The notes under the pieces: model-generated | The model's database searches: none | Told to the model about the DNA's origin: nothing | The model's input: the letters and a program-made list of their open reading frames with translations, nothing else | Assembly (NCBI RefSeq): GCF_040901545.1 | Contig: NZ_JBBDYL010000031.1 | Span: 62,001-126,000 of the forward strand | Origin: Sulfuricaulis sp040901545 | Lineage (GTDB): Bacteria; Pseudomonadota; Gammaproteobacteria; Acidiferrobacterales; Sulfurifustaceae | Direction of reading: 5' to 3' | DNA length: 64,000 bases | Shown: piece after piece, positions 1 through 7,600 of the stretch | How the letters are laid out: each line of letters starts with the position of its first letter | How positions within the stretch are numbered: the stretch's first letter is position 1 | Translations under genes and position numbers: made by a program

Positions 1-314
1 TTACCCGTGTACGAAGGAGACGATTTAATCAATTGACCGCTGGCCAGATAGGAATTCGGGGTCTTGATGAGGTAAAGCGGCTCTGGTGGCGCCGACAAAC
101 CCAATTTCGCGGCCAAGGCATGAAAATTGTTCCACATCGCCACCATTTTGGTTGCTTGCGTGGGAGTCAAGACCGTTATCGCATCCAGCGGGAGTATTTC
201 CCGCGTGGCGGTTGGCATGTCAAACATGTTGCCTTCGTGAACCTTGATCATTCCGTTCTGCAATGTGCCAAAACGGGCTTTTCCCGCGTGCTCGAAGCGA
301 ATCCAATGTGGCAT
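1..314 (-). CDS. FAH-family protein, N-terminal part (cut by window start)
   Basis: Reading the minus strand from an ATG at 314-312 gives about 104 residues that run off the window edge without a stop. The segment starts MPHWIRFEHAGKARFG and includes MWNNFHALAAKLG followed by a leucine/tyrosine-rich stretch ending in KTPNSYL. This is the N-terminal region typical of fumarylacetoacetate hydrolase-family proteins such as 2-hydroxyhepta-2,4-diene-1,7-dioate isomerases and acylpyruvases. The metal-binding core lies outside the window, so substrate cannot be guessed. An AAAGGA Shine-Dalgarno sequence precedes the ATG. It is transcribed away from the reductase gene at 686. A second FAH-family gene lies at 19140. 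Confidence 0.75.
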   Translation of the reverse strand, partial: MPHWIRFEHAGKARFGTLQNGMIKVHEGNMFDMPTATREILPLDAITVLTPTQATKMVAMWNNFHALAAKLGLSAPPEPLYLIKTPNSYLASGQLIKSSPSYTG

Positions 315-685
315 GTGTGATCCTTTATGCTTTACATGTGCGTGAGAAAATTAACTTGAACAGCAAAGTAATCATGATTTGACCGGTTTCCCCGGATCTG
401 TCTGCGTGTGTGCCGATGAACACCATATCGGTTTAGCAGCAATCGTTAAATTTTTAGGCACGAAAAATATCATTTCTGCCCGGACATCACTAGATGTTTA
501 TGTTCAATTTCACGTATTTGGCATTGATCTTGGTCAATAATGTCCCGTGTTTGACACGTTACCGCCTCGGCGATATCCCGATTTTCGGATTATGCAAAAT
601 GTTTCTTAAACCGACCGGTGAAAGGATGCGCATATTCTAAAAAGGTTTTACTATCCGTGGATAATAATGAGGATGGTTCGCTGTT
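315..685. promoter_or_regulatory. divergent intergenic region
   Basis: This stretch separates two divergent genes, so it must hold both promoters. It is richer in A+T than its flanks, especially 440-610. I see no convincing ORF and no strong long palindrome in it. Confidence 0.4.
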
Positions 686-1681
686 ATGGAAAAATTTAAG
701 GCATTCCGCGTTTACAATGAAAACGGCAAAATCCAGGGTCGTCTAGAAGTGCTGGATTTGGAGTCGCTGTCTCCGGGCGAAGTGGTGATCCGCACGGGCT
801 ATTCCAGCGTGAATTATAAAGATGCGCTTGGCGCAACCGGTGCCGGAAAAATATTGCGGCGGTTTCCGATGGTCGCGGGCGTGGATGTGGCCGGGAAAGT
901 GGTTTCTTCGAGCGACACCCGCTACAAAACGGGGGACGCGGTATTGGTTACCGGATGCGGTTTCGGCGAAGAGCACGATGGCGGTTATGCTGAATACGCC
1001 CGCCTCCCCGCTGATTGGGTGGTGCCACTGCCTCAGGGCCTGACTTTGCGCGACGTCATGTCGCTGGGTACCGCGGGATTCACCGCTGCATTGTGTGTGC
1101 ATCGCCTGGAGATCAATGGACTGAAACCGGAAAACGGCCCCGTCGTAGTAACCGGCGCCACCGGCGGAGTCGGGAGCGTTGCCATCGATATCCTTTCAAA
1201 GTTGGGATACCGGGTCACCGCCGTGACCGGCAAGGAATCGGAGCACGATTACCTCAAAGGGCTGGGCGCCCATGAAATCCTGGATCGAAAAAAAATCGAT
1301 TATGGTTCTCGGCCACTGGAAAAAGCCCTTTGGGGTGGCGCGGTCGACAATGTGGGTGGTGATATGCTGGCATGGCTTACCCGCACCATCGAGCCTTGGG
1401 GGAGTATTGCCGCGGTCGGTTTGGCGGGGGGGCATGAATTGCACACCACCGTGATGCCTTTCATCCTTCGGGGTATCAGCCTGCTGGGTATCAATTCCGC
1501 CGGGTGCCCCATGCCCTTGCGCCGCAAACTCTGGGAACGTCTGGCGACTGACCTCCGCCCGCGCCATCTGGACAAAATTGTAACCAAAACCGTATCGCTT
1601 GATGAACTGCCGGGAGTATTTGATACCATATTAAAAGGCCGAATACGCGGCCGGACCCTGGTCAAGTTGCATGGTGACTAA
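686..1681 (+). CDS. acuI: AcuI/YhdH-type NADPH-dependent acryloyl-CoA reductase / quinone oxidoreductase
   Basis: A 331-residue zinc-independent medium-chain dehydrogenase/reductase. The N-terminal GroES-like domain contains SSVNYKDALGATG. The Rossmann fold begins near residue 152 with VVVTGATGGVGSVA, the nucleotide-binding signature of the YhdH/YhfP subfamily. No structural or catalytic zinc ligands are evident. Family members reduce acryloyl-CoA to propionyl-CoA (AcuI) or act on quinone-like or enone substrates. Length matches the family. The gene appears monocistronic: about 380 bases of non-coding sequence follow. The AcuI name is a family assignment; acryloyl-CoA as the real substrate is an inference. 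Confidence 0.88.
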   Translation: MEKFKAFRVYNENGKIQGRLEVLDLESLSPGEVVIRTGYSSVNYKDALGATGAGKILRRFPMVAGVDVAGKVVSSSDTRYKTGDAVLVTGCGFGEEHDGGYAEYARLPADWVVPLPQGLTLRDVMSLGTAGFTAALCVHRLEINGLKPENGPVVVTGATGGVGSVAIDILSKLGYRVTAVTGKESEHDYLKGLGAHEILDRKKIDYGSRPLEKALWGGAVDNVGGDMLAWLTRTIEPWGSIAAVGLAGGHELHTTVMPFILRGISLLGINSAGCPMPLRRKLWERLATDLRPRHLDKIVTKTVSLDELPGVFDTILKGRIRGRTLVKLHGD

Positions 1682-1933
1682 CGTGTCGCGATCAACGGAC
1701 CATGGGGTAGTGACGCGATCCTCCGGGAAGCAGGAAATCAATGTAGTCAAATCTGTCGCCGGGTAATTTTTTCAGTGTCAACATAAAGCAGAGGGATTGC
1801 TTACCAGGCAAAGCGATCCCAAGGTACGTCGTCATTAATCGCCACCTTGTCATGGCTTTTCTTGCGTTTCCAATCTTTTCTAAACAATAAAATTCTGACG
1901 CTCCATACATTGTTCCTTACAGAAATCTTGCAA

Positions 1934-1944
1934 GTATATTGTAT
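1934..1944 (+). promoter_or_regulatory. candidate operator GTATATTGTAT upstream of formate dehydrogenase operon
   Basis: The 11-mer GTATATTGTAT lies about 120 bases before the fused formate dehydrogenase subunit gene. It recurs exactly at 6718-6728 upstream of the GntR-family regulator. Here it runs on into TTGTATACCT, which resembles the TNGTNNNACNA-type sites of FCD-class GntR proteins. An operator for the neighbouring regulator is an inference from the shared word and its placement. Confidence 0.4.
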
Positions 1945-1954
1945 ACCTCATACG

Positions 1955-2038
1955 ATGAGCCCTAGTGTTTTGGAATCGAGAATTGGAAGCGCCCTGATCA
2001 CCGAGGCGCATGCATTAATTGATCAATCACGGCTTTAA
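1955..2038 (+). other. 27-codon ORF in frame with the following gene, ended by TAA
   Basis: An ATG at 1955 opens 27 codons (MSPSVLESRIGS then ALITEAHALIDQSRL) ending at TAA 2036-2038. It is exactly in frame with the formate dehydrogenase gene starting at 2060, with seven sense codons between. Its helical ALITEAHALID stretch resembles the start of NuoE/FdsG-type proteins. It may be a leader peptide, or the true N-terminus of the next protein separated by a stop mutation or sequence error. No clear Shine-Dalgarno sequence precedes the ATG. Confidence 0.35.
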
Positions 2039-2059
2039 TCCCTGATTCTGGAAGCGAAC

Positions 2060-3700
2060 ATGAAGTTGCTGGCAAAAATGATGCATTTGCAGGAGCAGCA
2101 CGGCGTCGTTACCGACTCCATGTTGCGTGATTTGTCGAAATCGGAGGGTATTCCGCTCCACCGGCTGGAAGGTTTGCGCGGATTCTACCCGGTGTTTCGA
2201 CGGACGCCCGGAAGTAAGACGCATGTCCAGGTGTGCCGCGACATAGTTTGCCTGATGAAGGGCGGTCCGCAATTCTGCCGAAAAGTAAAATCGGCATTGA
2301 CCGGCGAACCCGGCGTGGAAATCGAGGAGGTTTCCTGCGTAGGCAGATGCGACACGGCGCCGGCCGCCACGATTAATGAAGTGCCCGTCACCGGTTCGGT
2401 GGAAAATATTGTCGCGTATGCGACCGGCAAAAAACCGCTTCCCGCCCATGCACCCACACCCACTCCGCGCCGCTGGCCGACCGATCCCTACACGAATGAA
2501 AAAGAACACTACGGGGTATTAAAGAAATTTCTCAGACCAGGCGATGACCGTCAGCGGGATGAAGTGATCAAGATCCTGAAAGCAGCAGACTTGCGTGGAC
2601 TGGGCGGAGCCGCATTTCCCACCGGAATGAAATGGGAATTCACCCGCCAGGCACCCGGTACGCCGAAATACGTCATATGTAACGCGGATGAAAGCGAGCC
2701 CGGTACCTTCAAGGACCGGGTTATCCTGGAAGAGTTGCCGCATCTTCTGATTGAAGCCATGATTCTGGGTGGCTGGATGATCGGCGCCGAGGAAGGGATC
2801 GTCTATATCCGGCACGAGTATGCGAAGGAAAAACAGGCGCTGCAGGCGGCGATTGAAAAAGCCCGTGGCGCCGGCGCGCTGGGCAAGAAAATTTTTGGGT
2901 CCGAAGTCGATTTTGATTTGCAAATATTCGTTTCCCCCGGCGGTTACATCATGGGCGAAGAGACCGCCCTGCTGGAAGCGCTCGAAGACAAGCGCGGCGA
3001 GCCACGGAATAAGCCGCCTTTTCCCACTAATCACGGTCTTTGGGGCAAGCCAACGTTGATGAACAACGTCGAAACTTTTTCCGCCATCCCCATCATCCTC
3101 GAACGTGGCGCCAGCTGGTGGGCGGCGCAGGGCAAAGGGAATTACAAGGGGTTGAAATACATGTGCGTGTCCGGCGATGTCGCCAAACCGGGTGTGTATT
3201 GCGTCCCGTGGGGCACGACGGTGGATGAATTGCTGACTCTCTGCGGTGGAATTCCGGAAGCCAAGGGCTTGCACGCCTTTTCGCCGGGCGGCGCCTCGAC
3301 CAACTTTTTACCGGCGTCCAAACGCCAAACCGCGCTGGATTTTAAGGCCATGCAGGAGGCGGGGAGCAGTCTCGGTACGGGCGCCATGGTGTTTATGGCC
3401 GAAGGACGCGACGTGCTCGAACTGGCCATCAGCGAAGTCAAATTTTTTCGTAACGAATCGTGCGGCAAATGCGTGCCGTGCCGCGTCGGTAGCCACAAGG
3501 CCGTGGATCTGGTGGAGGCCGCGCTGGCGGGCAAACCGGCGCCCCGACTGGTACATTTGCTCGAGGATTTGAATGCCACGCTCGCACAAACGTCAATCTG
3601 CGGCTTGGGCCAGGTTGCCATGGCGCCACTCATGAGTGTAATCAGTTATTTCCCGGATGACGTTTTACCGAAATTGGAAGGCTCCGGACGGAGGAAGTAA
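2060..3700 (+). CDS. fdsB: NAD-linked formate dehydrogenase, fused gamma-beta (NuoE-NuoF type) subunit
   Basis: A 546-residue diaphorase subunit passing electrons from the molybdenum subunit to NAD+. Residues about 1-120 are a thioredoxin-like NuoE/FdsG domain with [2Fe-2S] ligands in CRDIVC and SCVGRC. The rest is NuoF/FdsB-like: an FMN/NADH-binding region with GLGGAAFPTGMKW and GEETALLEALE, then an SLBB-like segment, and a C-terminal [4Fe-4S] motif ESCGKCVPC with a distal Cys in SICGLG. In classical Fds systems these are two genes. The ATG at 2060 has GGAAG upstream, but an in-frame N-terminal extension beyond a TAA exists at 1955. The stop overlaps the next start by one base. Confidence 0.88.
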   Translation: MKLLAKMMHLQEQHGVVTDSMLRDLSKSEGIPLHRLEGLRGFYPVFRRTPGSKTHVQVCRDIVCLMKGGPQFCRKVKSALTGEPGVEIEEVSCVGRCDTAPAATINEVPVTGSVENIVAYATGKKPLPAHAPTPTPRRWPTDPYTNEKEHYGVLKKFLRPGDDRQRDEVIKILKAADLRGLGGAAFPTGMKWEFTRQAPGTPKYVICNADESEPGTFKDRVILEELPHLLIEAMILGGWMIGAEEGIVYIRHEYAKEKQALQAAIEKARGAGALGKKIFGSEVDFDLQIFVSPGGYIMGEETALLEALEDKRGEPRNKPPFPTNHGLWGKPTLMNNVETFSAIPIILERGASWWAAQGKGNYKGLKYMCVSGDVAKPGVYCVPWGTTVDELLTLCGGIPEAKGLHAFSPGGASTNFLPASKRQTALDFKAMQEAGSSLGTGAMVFMAEGRDVLELAISEVKFFRNESCGKCVPCRVGSHKAVDLVEAALAGKPAPRLVHLLEDLNATLAQTSICGLGQVAMAPLMSVISYFPDDVLPKLEGSGRRK

Positions 3701-4374
3701 TGGCGGATGACGACAGAAAATTAATCAACCTGACGATTGACGGCAAGCCGGTCCAGGTGCCCGAGGGAACTTCCATCTGGGACGCGGCGCGCCGGCTCGG
3801 TATCGACATTCCGGTATTGTGCCACAGCCCGCGTATGCGTCCGGTGGGAGTATGCCGTATGTGCGTGGTCGATATCGGTCAGCGCACCATGGCGGCCTCG
3901 TGTGTGCGCCCGTGCGAGGAAGGCATGAAGGTCGAGGCAAGCTCCGCCAAAGTGGACCAGCACCGCAAGATGCTGACCAGCCTGCTGTTGTCCGATTACC
4001 CTGAATACAGCGCGCGTGAAATGAGTACGAGTAACGATCAATTACTCGCGCTCGCAAAAAAATACGCGATCCAGGATATCCCCTTCGCGGACGGCGCCAC
4101 GGGGATGCCGCGCGGCACCGATATGTCGTCGCCCGTGATTGCCGTCGACCATCAGGCCTGTATTTTGTGCGATAAATGTATTCGCGGTTGTGATGAGCTG
4201 CAGCACAACGACGTGATCACCCGCACCGGGAAAGGGTATACCGCGCGTATTGCGTTTGATTTGAACAATCCCATGGGCGAAAGTACCTGCGTTGCCTGCG
4301 GCGAATGCATGGCGGTGTGTCCCACCGGCGCGCTGACCAATAAATCCGTCTTCGCGGAAATGCAAGTGAGGTGA
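3700..4374 (+). CDS. formate dehydrogenase iron-sulfur (NuoG N-terminal-like) subunit
   Basis: A 224-residue ferredoxin subunit equivalent to the N-terminal quarter of FdsA/NuoG. A plant-type [2Fe-2S] domain comes first (VLCHSPRMRPVGVCRMC and a later Cys in AASCVRPC). A His/Cys-liganded region follows (VDQHRKMLTSLLLSDY). The C-terminal half carries two [4Fe-4S] motifs, CILCDKCIRGC and CVACGECMAVCPTG. In most NAD-linked enzymes this module is fused to the molybdopterin subunit; here it is a separate gene, three bases before that subunit. It should wire the molybdenum site to the FMN subunit. Confidence 0.87.
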   Translation: MADDDRKLINLTIDGKPVQVPEGTSIWDAARRLGIDIPVLCHSPRMRPVGVCRMCVVDIGQRTMAASCVRPCEEGMKVEASSAKVDQHRKMLTSLLLSDYPEYSAREMSTSNDQLLALAKKYAIQDIPFADGATGMPRGTDMSSPVIAVDHQACILCDKCIRGCDELQHNDVITRTGKGYTARIAFDLNNPMGESTCVACGECMAVCPTGALTNKSVFAEMQVR

Positions 4375-4377
4375 ACC

Positions 4378-6588
4378 ATGAAGGCCTTTTTTCTGAATGA
4401 CATCAAAGCGCAAGACAGCGGTTCTGCCACCGCGGTCAGGCCGGCGAAGGTAAAGGAAGTCGATTCACTGTGTCCTTATTGTGGCGTGGGGTGCGCCCTC
4501 ACGTTCGTGGTCGACGAGGATAAAAACCGGATTCTCTATACCCGTGGACGCGACGGGGCGCCGAATGCCGAGCGCCTGTGCGTCAAAGGCCGGTATGGAT
4601 TTGATTACGCCATGCACGAGCAGCGATTAACGCAGCCGCTCATACGCAAGGCCGGCAGTTACCCCAAGGGCCCGCTTTCGTCTGCGGCTAAAGACAGCAC
4701 CGGAGCGCGTAAGCCCGGCGGACGCGTGGATTACAACGAATTAATGCCACACTTTCGCGAAGCCGGTTGGGATGAGGCACTCGATCTCGCGGCCAGCCGG
4801 TTGAAGCAAATTCGCGACACCCACGGCGGCGGCGCGCTGGCCGGCTTTGGCTCGGCCAAGGGCTCGAACGAAGAAGCGTATCTTTTCCAGAAGTTGGTGC
4901 GCGTGGTGTTTGGCACAAATAACGTCGATCATTGCACGCGGCTCTGTCATGCCTCGTCCGTCGCCGCCCTCCTGGAAGGCATCGGGTCCGGAGCCGTAAC
5001 CAATGTCGTGCGTGATATCGAGAATGCCGAGGTGGCGATCGTTACTGGCTGTAATCCCACCGAAAACCACCCGGTGGCGGCGACGTTTATGAAGGACGCG
5101 GCCACCAAGGGCACCAAGTTGATCGTGATCAATCCGCGCCGGCCGCAAATCGCCGATTTCGCCGAAATGTATTTGCGGCCGAAACCGGGCAGCGATGTGG
5201 CGCTGTATAACGGCATGATGCACGTGATGATCACCGAGAACTTGATCGACCGTGATTTTATTGCGAAGCGCGTGGAGGGTTTTGACGCGCTCAAAAAAGT
5301 GGTCGCTGAATATACCCCCGATCAGGTGGCCAAGCTTACCGGGCTATCCGCGGCAGATATCATTCGTGCCGGACGCCTGTTCGGTTCCGCCAAGGCCGCC
5401 ATGATTTTCTGGGGCATGGGCATCAGTCAGCAAACATTCGGAACCGACAACGCCCGGTGTTTGATCGCCTTGGCGATGATCACCGGTAATGTCGGACGAC
5501 CTGGCACCGGTTTACACCCATTGCGCGGCCAGAACAACGTGCAGGGCGCGTCGGATTCCGGTTTGATTCCCATGGTGTATCCGGATTATCAAAGCGTGAA
5601 GGATCCCAGGATTCAGGAGAAGTTCGAGAAATACTGGGGGGTAAAATTGTCTCCCCAGGTCGGTTTAACCGTCACCGAGATCATGCATGCGGCGCTGAAA
5701 GGATCGGTCAAGGGTATGTACATGATGGGGGAAAACCCGTTTTTGTCCGATCCCGATATCAACAAGGTTCGCAAAGCCTTATCGGCTTTGGAATTCCTCG
5801 TGGTGCAGGACATCTTCTTCACGGAAACGGCGGAGTTCGCGGATGTGATCCTGCCGGCCAGTTCGTTCATGGAAAAGACCGGTACCTACACCAACACCGA
5901 TCGGCGCGTGCAGATCGGGCGCCCCGCCTTGCAACCACCCGGCGAGGCGCGCCAGGACTGGGAACTCATCTGCGAAATCAGCAATCGCATGGGTTTCCAG
6001 ATGAAGTACGACTCGGTGGAGCAGGTATTCGACGAGTTTGCCGCCTGCACTAACGAATACAAAACACTGAATTACCAGAACCTCGGCGCCTTCGGCAAAT
6101 GGTATCCGTGTGCCGATCCCAAGACCTCGCAGGGAGAAAAGATCGTATTCGGAGATACGTTCCCTTCAGGCAAAGCCAAGTTGGTTCCTGCACAGGTAAC
6201 CGAACCGGATGAGCTGCCCAGTAATGAATACCCGTATGTGCTCAACACCGGTCGTGTCCTGGAACACTGGCATACCGGAAGCATGACCCGGCGTTCACGA
6301 GCCCTTGACACCATCGAACCCGAGGCGTTTGTTGAGGTGCATCCTCTCGATGCCAAGGTGCTTGGATTGAGCGAGGGCGACTGGGTAAAGGTCAAATCCC
6401 GGCGGGGCGAAATTACACTGAAAGTTCGGGTGCATGACCGCACCAACCAAGGCTCGGTATTCATACCCATGCACTTCCGAGAAGCGGCCGCCAATGTGCT
6501 GACCAACCCGGCCATCGACCCGATCGGGAAAATTCCAGGCTTCAAGTTTTGTGCCGTGGGACTCACCCGGCTGGGTTCAAGACCGTAG
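4378..6588 (+). CDS. fdhA: formate dehydrogenase catalytic alpha subunit (molybdopterin, Cys type)
   Basis: A 736-residue molybdopterin oxidoreductase of the FdhF/FdsA family. The N-terminal [4Fe-4S] motif is LCPYCGVGC with a further Cys in ERLCVKGRYG. The active-site region is VDHCTRLCHASS, with Cys190 as the predicted metal ligand, so the enzyme does not need selenocysteine. The C-terminal molydop-binding domain contains LNTGRVLEHWHTGSMTRRS. No Tat signal is present, so it acts in the cytoplasm with the two upstream subunits, oxidising formate to CO2 and reducing NAD+. It could run in reverse under low potential. FdhD (43948) and the Mo-cofactor genes in this window probably serve it too. 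Confidence 0.9.
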   Translation: MKAFFLNDIKAQDSGSATAVRPAKVKEVDSLCPYCGVGCALTFVVDEDKNRILYTRGRDGAPNAERLCVKGRYGFDYAMHEQRLTQPLIRKAGSYPKGPLSSAAKDSTGARKPGGRVDYNELMPHFREAGWDEALDLAASRLKQIRDTHGGGALAGFGSAKGSNEEAYLFQKLVRVVFGTNNVDHCTRLCHASSVAALLEGIGSGAVTNVVRDIENAEVAIVTGCNPTENHPVAATFMKDAATKGTKLIVINPRRPQIADFAEMYLRPKPGSDVALYNGMMHVMITENLIDRDFIAKRVEGFDALKKVVAEYTPDQVAKLTGLSAADIIRAGRLFGSAKAAMIFWGMGISQQTFGTDNARCLIALAMITGNVGRPGTGLHPLRGQNNVQGASDSGLIPMVYPDYQSVKDPRIQEKFEKYWGVKLSPQVGLTVTEIMHAALKGSVKGMYMMGENPFLSDPDINKVRKALSALEFLVVQDIFFTETAEFADVILPASSFMEKTGTYTNTDRRVQIGRPALQPPGEARQDWELICEISNRMGFQMKYDSVEQVFDEFAACTNEYKTLNYQNLGAFGKWYPCADPKTSQGEKIVFGDTFPSGKAKLVPAQVTEPDELPSNEYPYVLNTGRVLEHWHTGSMTRRSRALDTIEPEAFVEVHPLDAKVLGLSEGDWVKVKSRRGEITLKVRVHDRTNQGSVFIPMHFREAAANVLTNPAIDPIGKIPGFKFCAVGLTRLGSRP

Positions 6589-6717
6589 AACATGAGCTTC
6601 TCAATCGTTATGCAATTGTTGAGCAACTTACTGCAACATACTACCCAATGGCTGATTCAAGGTCGGGAATGCTTTTCAGTTAATGCAGGGTAGAGTTGTA
6701 TTCAACAATAGCGGTTG

Positions 6718-6728
6718 GTATATTGTAT
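6718..6728 (+). promoter_or_regulatory. candidate operator GTATATTGTAT upstream of gntR-type gene
   Basis: An exact second copy of the 11-mer seen at 1934-1944, here followed by TTTTGTATTTTTT. It lies about 110 bases before the regulator start, where an autoregulatory operator would be expected. The region 6589-6835 is otherwise A+T-rich and without a credible ORF. Confidence 0.4.
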
Positions 6729-6835
6729 TTTGTATTTTTTCAACCTGACTAACATAGCCTCAAAAAAACTGCTTTCAAACTAATAAGCAGTTAACACTTG
6801 CAAATCAAGCGGTACGCAATCAGGAGTAATAACCC

Positions 6836-7528
6836 GTGTCAACGCCGAAGCTAGTGGTTCAGCCCATTGAGAGCAATTTCAGCTTAAAAGACAAAATCTA
6901 CGACTCCTTAAAACTGGCCATTACGTCGATGATCATTCAAGGACATGACAGAGAGCATCGCCTGGACGAGCATCAATTATCAAAGGATCTGGGAGTAAGC
7001 CGGACTCCGATTCGGGAAGCCTTGGCGCGTTTGGAGCAAGAGGGATTTGTACGAATCCAGCAACGGAGAGGCACGTTTGTCGTACGCAAGACCAAGCGGG
7101 AAATTCTGGAGATGATCATGGTATGGGCCGCACTGGAAAGCATGGCCGCACGGTTGATTACCTTGCATGCTACCGACGAGGAGATATCCGGTCTGCGCAA
7201 GATGTTTGCGGCGTTTGACAGCAACGAAGTGCGCGCCAAGATTGACGAGTATTCGGATACTAACATTCAATTCCATCAATCCATCATCAACATGAGTCAC
7301 TGCGACTTGCTGAACGAGATGACGGAAAATCTGTTTACCCATATGCGTTCGATCCGCCAACGCACGATTTCGCAAGACAACCGCGTGGAAAAATCCATTA
7401 TTGACCACATGCATATCATAGAAGCGCTCGAAAAGCGCGACACCGGATTGGCGGAGAAACTGGTACGCCAGCACACGCTGGATCTTGCGGCCCATGTGGA
7501 AAAAAATATGTACGACGAAATCAGTTAA
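6836..7528 (+). CDS. GntR-family (FCD/FadR-type) transcriptional regulator
   Basis: A 230-residue regulator starting at GTG with CAGGAG ten bases upstream. The N-terminal winged helix-turn-helix contains LSKDLGVSRTPIREALARLEQEG, here cited only as the region near residues 45-70. The remainder is an all-helical FCD ligand-binding domain with the expected metal-site histidines (FHQSIINMSH and IIDHMHIIEAL). FCD regulators commonly sense organic acids. It lies between the formate dehydrogenase and the CoA-pathway genes, so it is the likely local regulator of both. The ligand is unknown; oxalate, a 2-hydroxy acid or a CoA-pathway product are guesses. Confidence 0.87.
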   Translation: MSTPKLVVQPIESNFSLKDKIYDSLKLAITSMIIQGHDREHRLDEHQLSKDLGVSRTPIREALARLEQEGFVRIQQRRGTFVVRKTKREILEMIMVWAALESMAARLITLHATDEEISGLRKMFAAFDSNEVRAKIDEYSDTNIQFHQSIINMSHCDLLNEMTENLFTHMRSIRQRTISQDNRVEKSIIDHMHIIEALEKRDTGLAEKLVRQHTLDLAAHVEKNMYDEIS

Positions 7529-7600
7529 CTGACGGCAATCATGACGACGAACTCAATCTAAACGATTAACTATCAGTCTTTTGGTAGAAGGAGCGATAAC

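Noticed and set aside
1692..1910. 72-codon minus-strand open frame downstream of acuI
   Set aside because: No similarity or ribosome-binding support; probably chance.
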